Positions 27,892 to 36,773 of a stretch of DNA of 64,000 nucleotides are shown piece by piece (the stretch's first letter is position 1; each line of letters starts with the position of its first letter). The stretch lies in NCBI GenBank assembly GCA_019753125.1, contig JAIELH010000026.1:18262-82261 (forward strand), written 5' to 3'. The translations under genes and the position numbers were made by a program. This DNA comes from Gallionellaceae bacterium (GTDB lineage: Bacteria; Pseudomonadota; Gammaproteobacteria; Burkholderiales; Gallionellaceae). Below the pieces are notes generated by a model. That model searched no databases, had not been told where the DNA came from, and saw only the letters and a list, made by a program, of their open reading frames with translations.

Positions 27892-27928
27892 AACCCGTTT
27901 TGGCACAAGCTGAACGGGTTTTGTTTTT
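27892..27928 (+). terminator. Intrinsic terminator between SAM-II aptamer and metX
   Basis: AACCCGTT (27892-27899) pairs with AACGGGTT (27913-27920), followed by TTTGTTTTT. Placed directly after the aptamer and before the metX start, it suggests SAM-dependent transcription termination in addition to, or in place of, translational control. Confidence 0.8.
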
Positions 27929-27940
27929 GGGATAGACATT

Positions 27941-29080
27941 TTGAACGCATCGAATAGTATTGGTATCGTGACAGCGCAGCGTGTGCGATTCGACACCCCG
28001 CTGGTCTTCCGCAGCGGTGCGGTGTTGCCGCGCTACGAGCTGGCGTATGAGACCTATGGCAAGCTGAATGCCGGCAAGAGCAATGCGATCCTGATTTGCC
28101 ATGCGCTGTCCGGACATCATCATGTGGCCGGCTATTACGCGGATGACCCGGCGAACACCGGCTGGTGGGACAACATGGTGGGGCCGGGCAAGCCGATCGA
28201 CACCGATAAATTCTTTGTGATCGGGGTGAACAACCTCGGTGGCTGTCACGGTTCGACCGGGCCATCCTCGATCAATCCGGAAACAGGCAATCAATATGGC
28301 GCAAGCTTTCCGGTCATCACGGTGGAAGACTGGGTGGAGTCGCAGGCGCGTCTTGCCGACTTGCTCGGCATCCGGCAATTCGCCGCAGTGATCGGCGGCA
28401 GTCTGGGCGGCATGCAGGCGTTGCAATGGTCGCTGGCTTACCCGGAGCGGGTGCGGCATGTCTTCGCGATCGCCGCCGCGCCGCGCCTTACCGCGCAGAA
28501 CATCGCGTTCAACGACGTGGCGCGCAATGCGATCCTGACCGACCCGGATTTTCATGGCGGCGATTATTACCAGCACGGTGTGGTGCCGACGCGCGGGCTG
28601 CGCCTGGCGCGCATGCTGGGGCATATCACTTACCTGTCCGACGATGCGATGGCCGACAAGTTCGGGCGCGGGCTGCGCGCCGACAAATTCGGCTATAACT
28701 ACGACATCGAATTCGAGATCGAGTCCTATTTGCGTTATCAGGGCGACAAATTTGCCGCCTATTTTGACGCCAACACCTATTTACTGATGACCAAGGCTCT
28801 GGATTATTTCGACCCGTCGCATGATTTCGGCGGCGATTTGAACCGGGCGTTTTCCCGCGCGCAGGCGAATTTTCTGGTGATCTCGTTCACCACCGACTGG
28901 CGCTTCTCGCCACAGCGTTCGCGCGAAATCGTGCGCCCGTTGCTGCACAATCGCCGCAATGTCAGCTATGCGGAAATCACCTCCACGCATGGGCATGATT
29001 CCTTTCTGATGGAGCATCCGCATTATTTCGACGTGATGCGCGCCTATCTCGACAACGTAGCCAGCGAGTGCTGCAAATGA
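27941..29080 (+). CDS. metX: Homoserine O-acyltransferase MetX
   Basis: Alpha/beta hydrolase that activates homoserine by acyl transfer at the start of methionine synthesis. Nucleophile elbow [12 protein letters not shown], oxyanion region [13 protein letters not shown], and catalytic DxxH end [11 protein letters not shown]. 379 residues. The start is TTG at 27941 with GGGA eight bases before it. Betaproteobacterial MetX proteins can use succinyl-CoA or acetyl-CoA; the sequence alone does not decide. Controlled by the SAM-II riboswitch; metW overlaps its stop. Confidence 0.95.
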   Translation: MNASNSIGIVTAQRVRFDTPLVFRSGAVLPRYELAYETYGKLNAGKSNAILICHALSGHHHVAGYYADDPANTGWWDNMVGPGKPIDTDKFFVIGVNNLGGCHGSTGPSSINPETGNQYGASFPVITVEDWVESQARLADLLGIRQFAAVIGGSLGGMQALQWSLAYPERVRHVFAIAAAPRLTAQNIAFNDVARNAILTDPDFHGGDYYQHGVVPTRGLRLARMLGHITYLSDDAMADKFGRGLRADKFGYNYDIEFEIESYLRYQGDKFAAYFDANTYLLMTKALDYFDPSHDFGGDLNRAFSRAQANFLVISFTTDWRFSPQRSREIVRPLLHNRRNVSYAEITSTHGHDSFLMEHPHYFDVMRAYLDNVASECCK

Positions 29081-29691
29081 ACCCGAACGACATCGCCAAA
29101 CTTGCGATAGCCCGGCCCGACTTCGCCGCGATCGCATCCTGGATACCCAAGGGCGCATCGGTGCTCGACCTCGGCTGCGGTGACGGCAGTCTGCTGCGCT
29201 ACCTCAAGGAAACACGCGCCGTCAGCGGCTACGGCGTAGAGATCAGCGACCTCGATATCGTGTCGTGCATCGCCAACGGCGTGAACGTGATCCAGAACGA
29301 CCTCGAGTCCGGTTTGTCCGATTTCGAAAGCGGCTCGTTCGACTTCGTGATGCTGTCGCAAACGCTGCAAGCGACGCGCCATACCGAGCCGTTGATTCAG
29401 GAGATGCTGCGCGTCGGACGCGAAGGCATCGTCAGCTTCCCCAACTTTAGTTACTGGCGCAACCGCCTCAGCGTGCTGCTCGGCAACATGCCGGTGTCGA
29501 GCGAATTGCCCTACCAGTGGTATGACACGCCGAACGTGCATCTGTGCACGCTGAACGATTTCGAAACATTCTGCCGCGACCATCGCGTCGCGATACTCGA
29601 ACGGCGCGTGATGACCGGCGAGCGCGAAATAAGCGTGCTGCCGAATCTGCTCGGCAGCACGGCGGTGTACCGGTTTCAGCGTGGGTTGTAG
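29077..29691 (+). CDS. metW: Methionine biosynthesis protein MetW
   Basis: Methyltransferase-fold protein with [16 protein letters not shown] (motif I) and [36 protein letters not shown], hallmark of MetW. It usually acts with MetX and is required for its activity in some proteobacteria. Start at ATG 29077, overlapping the metX stop as ATGA; the track start 9 bases earlier is a GTG inside metX. 204 residues. Confidence 0.94.
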   Translation: MNPNDIAKLAIARPDFAAIASWIPKGASVLDLGCGDGSLLRYLKETRAVSGYGVEISDLDIVSCIANGVNVIQNDLESGLSDFESGSFDFVMLSQTLQATRHTEPLIQEMLRVGREGIVSFPNFSYWRNRLSVLLGNMPVSSELPYQWYDTPNVHLCTLNDFETFCRDHRVAILERRVMTGEREISVLPNLLGSTAVYRFQRGL

Positions 29692-29776
29692 AGGTGCGAT
29701 AAATGGGACTGATCAATCCGCTGGCTGAAAACCTGATTCCAAAAATGAAAGCCCCCAATAAAATGGGCTTCCAGCC

Positions 29777-30829
29777 ATGAGCATAATTACTTCATCAGCC
29801 GACAACCGCTATCAAGATTTCCTGCGCGACATCAAAACGCAGGTTGCCCAGAGCCGGATCGGTGCAGCGCGGGCGGTCAATCGCAGCCTCATCGGACTGT
29901 ACTGGTCGTTGGGCAAAATGATTGTGGAGCGGCAAGAAGAGTTGGGCTGGGGGAGTGCGGTGGTCGATCAACTCTCTGCCGATTTGCGCAATGAGTTCCC
30001 CGATATGAGCGGGTTTTCACCGCGCAACCTTTGGGACATCAAGCGTTTCTACGAAACCTATGTCAGCGCGCCCGAATTTCTGCGACAGCTTGTCGCAGAA
30101 ATACCCTGGGGGCAGAACATCCTGATCTTTCAACGGGTAAAAAACGAAGCTGCGCGCCGCTACTATCTGGAAGCCACCGCCCGGCTGGGCTGGACGCGCA
30201 ATGTACTGCTTAACCAGATCAAGGCCGGGGCGTATCAAGCAAGCCTGCAAGACAAAACACACAACTTTCCCGCTGTGCTGCCTCAGCACTTGGCCGAACA
30301 GGCAGATGAGGCGCTGAAAAGCCGTTATAGCCTGGAATTCCTTGGTATCAATCAAACTGTGCACGAGCGCGAGCTGGAGAAACGGCTCATCGCCCGGCTC
30401 AAGGATTTTATGATTGAACTGGGTTATGGCTTTTGCTTCGTCGGCAGCCAATACCGGCTCACGCTGAGCGAAAACGAATATTTTATTGATCTGCTGTTCT
30501 ACCACCGCTTCCTGAAATGCTTGGTTGCGGTCGAACTTAAGACCGGGCGCTTTCGCCCCGAATATGCGGGTAAGATGGACTTCTATCTCGAAGTACTGAA
30601 TGAAAAAGAGCGCGCGCCGGACGAAAACCCCGCCATCGGCATCATCCTGTGTGCGGAGCGCGACCAACTGGAAGTCGAGTTCAGCCTGAAGTCCAAAGCG
30701 AATGCAATCGGCGTGGCAACTTACCAGCTCTACCCCAAATTGCCCAAAGAATACCAAGGCCGTTTGCCGACCGAGGAAGACTGGCAACGCCTGCTTGAAT
30801 CGGCGCGAAATTCGGAATCCACAACATGA
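29777..30829 (+). CDS. DUF1016 family PD-(D/E)XK nuclease (YhcG-like)
   Basis: 350 residues. The N-terminal DUF1016 part (RVAQSRIGAARAVN-type start, then LGWGSAVVDQLSADLRNEFPDMSGFSPRNLWDIKRFYETY) is followed by a PDDEXK nuclease core: NEYFIDLLFYHRFLKCLVAVELKTGRF. Family members are implicated in defence or accessory DNA processing, often beside restriction-modification genes. An hsdM fragment lies right downstream, so it probably belongs to a decayed type I restriction island. Confidence 0.9.
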   Translation: MSIITSSADNRYQDFLRDIKTQVAQSRIGAARAVNRSLIGLYWSLGKMIVERQEELGWGSAVVDQLSADLRNEFPDMSGFSPRNLWDIKRFYETYVSAPEFLRQLVAEIPWGQNILIFQRVKNEAARRYYLEATARLGWTRNVLLNQIKAGAYQASLQDKTHNFPAVLPQHLAEQADEALKSRYSLEFLGINQTVHERELEKRLIARLKDFMIELGYGFCFVGSQYRLTLSENEYFIDLLFYHRFLKCLVAVELKTGRFRPEYAGKMDFYLEVLNEKERAPDENPAIGIILCAERDQLEVEFSLKSKANAIGVATYQLYPKLPKEYQGRLPTEEDWQRLLESARNSESTT

Positions 30830-30956
30830 GCGCGCAAATACGATTGCTTGATCACGAGACAGCCTGCGCATGGATATTAAGCGGCAAGCGGGAGTCATCG
30901 TGCGGTAAGCTGTAGAGCGCGCCATACCTGCGGCGGCGTTTATATAAACAGGCGGA

Positions 30957-31322
30957 ATGAAAATAATGCTGGCCCCTTTGCCCCATCACGACTACCGCAC
31001 CAACATCCACCACACGCTGAAAAAGAAGCCGCTGCGCTTCGAGGATTTGCAGGAATTCATCGCCTGCTACAACCCGCTCAACCGCTTTGATCGCAAGGAA
31101 GGCTGGAACGAGGCCACGAACCCCGAAGGGCGCTGGCGCAAATTCAGCTACGAGCAAATCATTGCGCGCGACAAGACCAGCCTGGATATTTTCTGGTTGA
31201 AGGACAAGAGCCTTGCCGATCTGGATAACCTGCCGGAACCGGATGAGCTTGCACTGGAGATCATCGATAACCTGGAGGCCGGGCCGGACAGTTTCAGGAC
31301 GGTTGTTGCGGCGCTGGAGTAA
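30957..31322 (+). pseudogene. Type I restriction-modification methylase (HsdM) C-terminal remnant
   Basis: 121 codons, LRFEDLQEFIACYNPLNRFDRKE...GRWRKFSYEQIIARDKTSLDIFWLKDKSLADLDNLPEPDELALEIIDNLEAG, match the C-terminal tail that follows the methylase domain in HsdM proteins. The SAM-binding and NPPF motifs are absent and no hsdS or hsdR is nearby, so this is a truncated gene. The 127 bases before it hold no recognisable methylase sequence. The frame may still be expressed as a short peptide. Confidence 0.75.
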
Positions 31323-32593
31323 TGGCAAGCATGCCCATCTGGCAACAACTCTTCACGCGCCGCATGCTGATCTGCGTGTTCACCGGTTTCGCCTCCGGTC
31401 TGCCGCTGTATCTGCTGTTTAATCTGATACCCGCCTGGTTGCGCAGCGAGCACGTCGATCTTAAAACCATCGGCCTGTTCGCGCTGATCCAGTTTCCCTA
31501 TACGTGGAAATTCCTGTGGTCGCCGCTGCTGGACCGTTACGTGGTGCCAGTGCTCGGGCGGCGGCGCGGCTGGATGCTGCTGACGCAGATCGGGCTGTTG
31601 CTGGTGATCGCGCTGCTCGGCGGATTCTCGCCGCAGCACAGCCTGTCTTCGATCGTGCTGCTGTGCACGCTGCTCGCCTTTCTTTCCGCGACGCAGGATA
31701 TCGTGCTCGACGCTTTCCGCCGCGAGCTGCTCTCCGATGCCGAGCTGGGGCTGGGCAACGCGGTGCATGTCAATGCATACCGCATCGCCGGGCTGGTTCC
31801 TGGTTCGCTGTCGCTGATTCTGGCCGACCATTTGCCGTGGGATATGGTGTTTATCATCACCGCGCTGTTCATGCTGCCCGGCATCGCGATGACGCTGCTG
31901 GCGAATGAGCCGCAGGGGGCGATTGCGCCGAAGACGCTGCGCGAGGCGGTGGTCGAGCCGTTCCGCGAATTCGTCGGGCGGCAGGGCTGGCAAGGTGCGC
32001 TGCTGATCCTGGCATTCCTGCTCTTCTACAAACTCGGCGACAGCCTGTGCACCGCGCTGGCCACGCCGTTTTATCTCGACATGGGATTCACCAAATCGCA
32101 GATCGGCCTGATCGCGAAGAACGCCGGGCTGTGGCCGGCGGTAATCGGCGCACTGCTCGGCGGCGTCTGGATGCTGAAGCTCGGCATCAACCGCGCGCTG
32201 TGGCTGTTCGGCGTCGTGCAAGTCGTGTCGATATTCGGTTTCTACTGGCTGGCGCTGCAAGGGGTGCAGGCTGAAGTCAGCGCGGCGCATCTGACCCAGC
32301 TCGCGTTCGTGATCGGGCTGGAAGCGTTCGGGGTCGGCCTGGGTACGGCGGCCTTCGTCGCCTACATCGCGCACACCACCCATCCTTCCTACACCGCCAC
32401 GCAGTTCGCGCTGTTCACCAGTCTCGCCGCCGTGCCGCGCACCTTCGTCAATGCGACGGCTGGCTGGCTGGTAGAGCAGATGGGCTGGAGCGGTTTCTTC
32501 CTGCTGTGCGCGGCACTGGCGATACCGGGGATGCTGTTGCTGCTGAAGGTCGCGCCGTGGAATAGTGTTGCCCGAAGCGAGCCAGTGACCTAA
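31322..32593 (+). CDS. ampG: AmpG-like MFS permease
   Basis: 423-residue inner-membrane transporter with about 12 hydrophobic segments. LICVFTGFASGLPLYLLFNLIPAWLR, then FALIQFPYTWKFLWSPLLDRY and ATQDIVLDAFRREL are the AmpG family signatures. It imports anhydro-muropeptides released by cell-wall turnover for recycling. The start ATG shares a base with the preceding stop; ATG 31331 is an alternative. Independent promoter not seen. Confidence 0.9.
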   Translation: MASMPIWQQLFTRRMLICVFTGFASGLPLYLLFNLIPAWLRSEHVDLKTIGLFALIQFPYTWKFLWSPLLDRYVVPVLGRRRGWMLLTQIGLLLVIALLGGFSPQHSLSSIVLLCTLLAFLSATQDIVLDAFRRELLSDAELGLGNAVHVNAYRIAGLVPGSLSLILADHLPWDMVFIITALFMLPGIAMTLLANEPQGAIAPKTLREAVVEPFREFVGRQGWQGALLILAFLLFYKLGDSLCTALATPFYLDMGFTKSQIGLIAKNAGLWPAVIGALLGGVWMLKLGINRALWLFGVVQVVSIFGFYWLALQGVQAEVSAAHLTQLAFVIGLEAFGVGLGTAAFVAYIAHTTHPSYTATQFALFTSLAAVPRTFVNATAGWLVEQMGWSGFFLLCAALAIPGMLLLLKVAPWNSVARSEPVT

Positions 32594-32610
32594 AACGGCT
32601 GGGATAACCG

Positions 32611-33420
32611 ATGAAGCATTTCCTGATGTGCGAGCCGAGATTTTTTGAAGTGTGCTATGTGATCAATCCCTGGATGGAAGGCAACTTGGGGCAGGTGAAC
32701 AAGGCGCTGGCGCAACAGCAGTGGGAAAATCTGTATGGCATTGTGAAAAGACTGGCATCGGTCAGCCTGATCGAGCCTGTTGCCGGACTGCCGGATATGG
32801 TGTTCACCGCCAATGCGGGACTCGTCCGCAAAAATGAAAATGGTACAAAAGATTTCATCGTCTCATCATTCCGCCATGCCGAGAGGCAACCGGAAGCAAA
32901 GCGGTTTGAAAAATTCTTTTCCTCCCATGGCTACAGGGTGCGGCATCTTCAGGCAAACACGCTATTCGAAGGTGCGGGGGATGCACTGTTCGATTCGCGG
33001 GAGAGGTTATGGGTCGGTTCTGGAATCAGGAGCGATTCACATGCGCTGCATGAAATTGTCGGTGCGCTCGATATCGAAGCCTATGCGCTTGAGCTCATCG
33101 ACCCCCGCTGGTATCACCTCGACACGGCGTTTTGTCCGCTGCCGGAAGGACGGATCATCGCCTATGAAAAAGCGTTCGCCGGGAACAGCGTGGCAACCCT
33201 TAACGATATCTTCGGTGAAAACATCATCTGGGTCTCTGAATTCGACGCCAGAAATTTCGCCTGCAACGCGATCTCCATCAAGCGGAGCGTCATCATGCAT
33301 CATGCCTCGGCAGAGCTGAAATTCGCATTGGCACAACACGGCTTAGAAGTCATCGAGATAGATGTTTCCGAGTTCCTTAAATCCGGCGGCGCATGTAAAT
33401 GCCTGACGCTGGAAATCTGA
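32611..33420 (+). CDS. Amidinotransferase-fold hydrolase (DDAH / arginine deiminase superfamily)
   Basis: 269 residues of the guanidino-group modifying superfamily. The substrate Asp is in PDMVFTANAGL, an acidic residue in FEGAGDALFD, the catalytic His in WYHLDTAFCPL, and the catalytic Cys in GGACKCLTLEI at the C-terminus. The triad is complete, so the enzyme should be active. Dimethylarginine dimethylaminohydrolase, ornithine-forming or arginine-deiminase-type reactions are all possible; substrate undefined. Confidence 0.86.
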   Translation: MKHFLMCEPRFFEVCYVINPWMEGNLGQVNKALAQQQWENLYGIVKRLASVSLIEPVAGLPDMVFTANAGLVRKNENGTKDFIVSSFRHAERQPEAKRFEKFFSSHGYRVRHLQANTLFEGAGDALFDSRERLWVGSGIRSDSHALHEIVGALDIEAYALELIDPRWYHLDTAFCPLPEGRIIAYEKAFAGNSVATLNDIFGENIIWVSEFDARNFACNAISIKRSVIMHHASAELKFALAQHGLEVIEIDVSEFLKSGGACKCLTLEI

Positions 33421-33424
33421 ACAG

Positions 33425-34153
33425 GTGCAGGCAGTGAGCGCCGATGAATTGATTGCCGCCGCACAAAAATTGTCGCGCACCGTATCCGGCCTGTCTTTTT
33501 CTGCGCCGGTCACGCATGTCTATAACCCGCTCGATTATGCCTGGGCATGCCACGAGCAATACCTGCGGCGCTACGGCGATGGCAGGAAGCGCATCGTGTT
33601 TGTCGGCATGAATCCAGGCCCGTTCGGCATGACGCAAATCGGCGTGCCGTTCGGCGAAATCGCGGCGGCGCGCGACTGGCTGCATCTTGATGCGCCCATT
33701 GCCAGGCCATCGCGAGAGAATCCGGCGCGCCCCATCGAAGGCTGGTCATGCCCGCGCAGCGAAGTGAGCGGACGGCGGTTGTGGGGGCTGTTCGCGCAAC
33801 GCTTCGGCGAGGCAGACCAATTCTTCGCCGATCACTTCGTCGCCAACTACTGCCCGCTGGCGTTCTTCGCCGGCGCACGCAACCTCACGCCGGACAAACT
33901 GCCCGCAGACGAGGCCGCCCCGCTGTTTGCGGCCTGCGACGCCCATCTGGCAGAAGTGGTGCGCTCATGCGGCGCGGAGTGGGTGATTGGCATCGGCGGC
34001 TTCGCGGAATCCCGCGCGCGCAACGCGCTGGCAAAGGTTCCAGGCATCCGCTTCGGCCGCATCCTGCACCCCAGCCCGGCCTCGCCCGCCGCCAATCGCG
34101 GCTGGGCAGAACAGGCTACCAGGCAGATGCAGGAATTAGGGTTGTGGGATTAG
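33425..34153 (+). CDS. SMUG-type uracil-DNA glycosylase
   Basis: Removes uracil or oxidised pyrimidines from DNA. The family-1 SMUG signature is clear: FVGMNPGPFGMTQIGVPFGE (catalytic loop) and ILHPSPASPAANRGWAEQA (DNA-intercalating/His loop). 242 residues from a GTG at 33425, 5 bases after the preceding stop, so probably in an operon with the amidinotransferase-fold gene. SMUG homologues are patchy in bacteria. Confidence 0.88.
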   Translation: MQAVSADELIAAAQKLSRTVSGLSFSAPVTHVYNPLDYAWACHEQYLRRYGDGRKRIVFVGMNPGPFGMTQIGVPFGEIAAARDWLHLDAPIARPSRENPARPIEGWSCPRSEVSGRRLWGLFAQRFGEADQFFADHFVANYCPLAFFAGARNLTPDKLPADEAAPLFAACDAHLAEVVRSCGAEWVIGIGGFAESRARNALAKVPGIRFGRILHPSPASPAANRGWAEQATRQMQELGLWD

Positions 34154-34162
34154 TATCTATGC

Positions 34163-34318
34163 TCGCTGCCTGCGCTCGAAGATTGGTGTATTCCTCGCCC
34201 TTGGTCAGCATGGTGTAGATCAAGCGCGCCAACTTGAGCGCAGCGGCGGTCACGACTTCGGGCTTGTCCATGCGCCTGCACATTCTGCGGAAATATGCGC
34301 CCTGCGCTGACTGGCGAA
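34163..34318 (-). pseudogene. IS110-family transposase C-terminal remnant
   Basis: Read on the minus strand, QGAYFRRMCRRMDKPEVVTAAALKLARLIYTMLTKGEEYTN matches the C-terminal end of a second, different IS110 lineage (consensus KPE..T.AA.KLARIIY.ML..G..Y). No start, no catalytic part. It sits exactly at the boundary between the SMUG gene and the minus-strand cassette array. Confidence 0.7.
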
Positions 34319-34353
34319 AATATATGTGACGCTGACCCTAATCAATTCGGGCC

Positions 34354-35316
34354 TCATGTGGCTGGCCTAAAGAGCGCTAATACTTTTGTACGGAGAGCTT
34401 CGTCGCAGAATTCTTCCATGCCTAGCATTCGAATAAGAGCATCTACTTGTTCATCGCTTCGGTGTTCGTATGCGAGAAGCCTTTCAATTTTATGCTTTGG
34501 CAGATACTGATCGAAGTATTGAAATGGATTGGATGTCTTCGGCACATGCGAAATTATCAAGTTCCAACTGCACTTCTTCTGTATGCCTTCGTAGAGACGC
34601 TTGTATTCGAAGTAGGGCTGAAGGATTTGCGCATACTCTTCAAGTACGGCGCCTTTGTGCCAGGCATAAAAGCTTTGCACATGCTTTCGGTATTCAAAAA
34701 AGAGGTCGTAGATGTCGATTGTGTCCGAGGCGCTTTCAATAAACTCCCGTGCTTTTGCGGTCCAGCCATCCCATGCAAGCAACTCAGGCTTCGTAACCGT
34801 GAATCGAGCCGCTCGTGAGTGGGACTTGAAGTCGTGATGAATGACCCAGTTAGCCTGTGCGATGCGCCAATGAGTGTTGTAGTTTCTGAGGCATTGCAAA
34901 AAATCGTGTAGCCCGGGAGAAGAGAAGGCGGCCTTCAATCGATCAAAGTATTCGCTAACGGGTGCAGTCCCCTGAAATTTGCGTGCATGATCGACTAGCG
35001 CCATGAGAGACGAAGTGCAGTGAAAGAGCTTCTTTTTGACAGCGCGAATATGGCTCTCAGCTTCATTCACGTTTGCTTGGTGCCAGAACGTCAGATTTTT
35101 GCTGTGATCTCCGAAGAGACATATCTCGTCGAGAAGCTCGGTGGTGCTTGCATGAAATATCCATATAGTGTCTTCGAGATCCCACACAGCGCGCCATAGC
35201 TTGCCGCCCGAGGTCTCTTCAATTGACTCTCTTGCGTCCGAGAAACTTGTGAATATCGCGGCCTCAATGATGTCGCGAGACCAAGGATGCGGGACGGTGT
35301 CGAGGTAGCGGGTCAT
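34354..35316 (-). CDS. Hypothetical protein, minus-strand cassette
   Basis: 320 residues from ATG 35316 (MTRYLDTVPHPWSRDIIEA). The track start is a TTG formed by the integron core itself. It is a helical protein rich in Trp, His and Phe with no membrane segment and no domain I recognise. The start codon lies three bases after a GTTGGGC core site and directly downstream of the 67-bp repeat, so translation depends on that repeat. Lower G+C than the flanks. It ends next to an IS110 remnant and no complete attC follows. Confidence 0.7.
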   Translation of the reverse strand: MTRYLDTVPHPWSRDIIEAAIFTSFSDARESIEETSGGKLWRAVWDLEDTIWIFHASTTELLDEICLFGDHSKNLTFWHQANVNEAESHIRAVKKKLFHCTSSLMALVDHARKFQGTAPVSEYFDRLKAAFSSPGLHDFLQCLRNYNTHWRIAQANWVIHHDFKSHSRAARFTVTKPELLAWDGWTAKAREFIESASDTIDIYDLFFEYRKHVQSFYAWHKGAVLEEYAQILQPYFEYKRLYEGIQKKCSWNLIISHVPKTSNPFQYFDQYLPKHKIERLLAYEHRSDEQVDALIRMLGMEEFCDEALRTKVLALFRPAT

Positions 35317-35323
35317 GAGGCCC

Positions 35324-35390
35324 AACGTTAAGTGGCTATCCTATTTGACGCAAAATATTGCATCAAGCAGTTGCCTGTTTGTTTATAAAA
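35324..35390 (-). repeat. 67-bp repeat copy B (attachment site/promoter-like)
   Basis: One mismatch to the copy at 36774-36840. On the minus strand it contains TTGATG, 17 bases, then TAGGAT, a reasonable sigma-70-type promoter. A dyad TTGATGCAA-TATT-TTGCGTCAA overlaps it. Its end coincides with the G|TT crossover of the core site GTTGGGC. Confidence 0.7.
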
Positions 35391-35408
35391 TTTGATTCAT
35401 GGTCACAA

Positions 35409-35474
35409 GCCTAACGTAATGGAGCTAAGGGGCTGCGCGCTTTTGCGCAGTCCCGCTTGAGCGCAGGATTAGAC
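35409..35474 (-). repeat. attC site after brnTA cassette (66 bp)
   Basis: On the minus strand it runs from GTCTAAT (35474) to GTTAGGC (35409). The central hairpin GACTGCGCAAAAGCGCGCAGCCCC resembles attC 3 of the plus-strand array (CTGCGCAAAAGCGCGCAGCCCC). The brnA stop codon is inside the left core. Confidence 0.75.
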
Positions 35475-35783
35475 CGATGCATCCCTGAACGCCCGCAATA
35501 CGGTATTGATCTTGGTTTGGTAACCCGGCCCTTGTGCCTTGAACCACTCAAGGACATCTCGATCCACACGAAGCGAAATTGAAGACTTTGTCGGGAGCGG
35601 CTCCAATCCACGACGGACAATCCCTCGAACGATATGTTTCAAACTTGCTTCAGGGTGTTCGGCAGTTGTCTCTGCTTTGGAGTGCTTTGACTCTAAACGA
35701 GCCCAGTCAGTTTTTGACTTCGTCGAAGTAGATTTGTGTTTCACGTTTTGTGGCTTTTCGGAATGAGATGATGCGGATTTCAT
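35469..35783 (-). CDS. brnA: BrnA antitoxin
   Basis: 104 residues from ATG 35783. The lysine/serine-rich N-terminus is followed by the ribbon-helix-helix-like C-terminus SSISLRVDRDVLEWFKAQGPGYQTKINTVLRAFRDA, the BrnA signature. It binds BrnT and autoregulates the operon in known cases. As called it overlaps brnT by 77 bases; a later GTG at 35744 would shorten the overlap. Stop inside the attC core, typical of a tightly packed cassette. Confidence 0.83.
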   Translation of the reverse strand: MKSASSHSEKPQNVKHKSTSTKSKTDWARLESKHSKAETTAEHPEASLKHIVRGIVRRGLEPLPTKSSISLRVDRDVLEWFKAQGPGYQTKINTVLRAFRDASV

Positions 35784-35982
35784 GTTCGTTCTCCGTGTGG
35801 ACAATTGATACGGTAACACCAGCGAGCAATCCCAGCGTAACGAAGCGCTGCTCTCCATAACTGAACCGGTCGTCCTCGAAGGTGAAAGTGATGCCTTCGA
35901 ACACGCGCGGTGCGTCGACAAAATCGAGCCCGTGGTCTTTCAGATTCCGGGTGCGCTTCGTTTCTGTCCAGAAAAATTGCAT
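35707..35982 (-). CDS. brnT: BrnT toxin
   Basis: 91 residues: MQFFWTETKRTRNLKDHGLDFVDAPRVFEG, then RFVTLGLLAGVTVSIVHTENEHEIRIISFRKATKRE, the BrnT RNase-like fold. Type II toxin-antitoxin system with brnA. It is the second toxin-antitoxin pair in a cassette in this window. Confidence 0.88.
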   Translation of the reverse strand: MQFFWTETKRTRNLKDHGLDFVDAPRVFEGITFTFEDDRFSYGEQRFVTLGLLAGVTVSIVHTENEHEIRIISFRKATKRETQIYFDEVKN

Positions 35983-36046
35983 AGACGAATTGTATATACG
36001 TTTCGTGGACGTTGCAAGTCTCGGAGTGGGGAAGCCCTTGTAGTGG

Positions 36047-36095
36047 AATTAACCGGCTCCGCGCTTTTGCGTCCGGGTTGAATGTCGGGTTAGCC
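36047..36095 (-). repeat. attC-like site after CPBP cassette (49 bp)
   Basis: Minus strand GGCTAAC (36095) to GTTAATT (36047), with the inner AACCCGGACGCAAAAGCGCGGAGCCGGTT hairpin. Cores are imperfect, so it is a degenerate attC. The C-terminus of the CPBP protein (LTRHSTRTQKRGAG) is written through it. Confidence 0.6.
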
Positions 36096-36768
36096 CATGC
36101 GCACCGTGTAGCGCCCAGAAGGACACCAGTGCGACAGAAGCCAGCAACGGGACGAAGCCCCAGTTTTCGTTAAGTGGGGCAGAGAGCAGAGGGGTAAAGG
36201 AAAACAGAGCATCGTAGACGGTGTGAATGACGATAGCCGCAAGGATGCTCCCTGAATGAACGTATAAGACACCCAGCAAAATACTGGCAAGAAAAATTTG
36301 CGAAAACGTCCAGACTGTCGGCTCCCAGACACCAATATGCCAGGCAGTAAAAAGCGTGCTTGTGAACAGCACGGATTTCACGAAACCAAATTTTTCGGCC
36401 AAAAGATTCTGAACAATGCCACGGAACAAGAACTCCTCTTTCACGGCCACGGGCACACTGGTTACAGCGAAGAAAATAGCAAGAGAGGGCGAAAGGTTGT
36501 AGTGACCAACGACTGCCGGGATTAGCAGGAACAGGAACAATCCGACGATTAGCAATGGACTCCGAAACGTCGATGGGTTTGTGGTACGAGAGAGGATCAG
36601 AGGCCGCAACAGCCACCAGTAAATTGACGCTGTAGCGATGCGTAAAACCGTGCGAATTGATTCAACCTCAAATGACATCGGCTCATAGAAATGAAGCGTG
36701 AGCCTCGCGATAACCATGGAGAGCAACTCGGTTACAGCAACGATCACAAGGCAGCGTGTGAGATTCAT
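36049..36768 (-). CDS. CPBP-family intramembrane protease
   Basis: 239 residues, about eight hydrophobic segments. The glutamic-type protease motifs are present: EEFLFRGIVQNLL (EExxxR), FTAWHIGVW (FxxxH), and HTVYDALFSF. Such CAAX-protease-like proteins act in prenyl-protein maturation or bacteriocin self-immunity; role here unknown. The ATG is one base after the core GTTAGCC, with no Shine-Dalgarno between, and just downstream of repeat copy A. The last ~15 residues are encoded by the attC. Confidence 0.85.
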   Translation of the reverse strand: MNLTRCLVIVAVTELLSMVIARLTLHFYEPMSFEVESIRTVLRIATASIYWWLLRPLILSRTTNPSTFRSPLLIVGLFLFLLIPAVVGHYNLSPSLAIFFAVTSVPVAVKEEFLFRGIVQNLLAEKFGFVKSVLFTSTLFTAWHIGVWEPTVWTFSQIFLASILLGVLYVHSGSILAAIVIHTVYDALFSFTPLLSAPLNENWGFVPLLASVALVSFWALHGAHGLTRHSTRTQKRGAG

Positions 36769-36773
36769 GGGCT

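Noticed and set aside
34447-34818. 123-codon plus-strand ORF within the minus-strand hypothetical gene
   Set aside because: No ribosome site or family features; the minus-strand ORF is longer and placed correctly relative to the core site.
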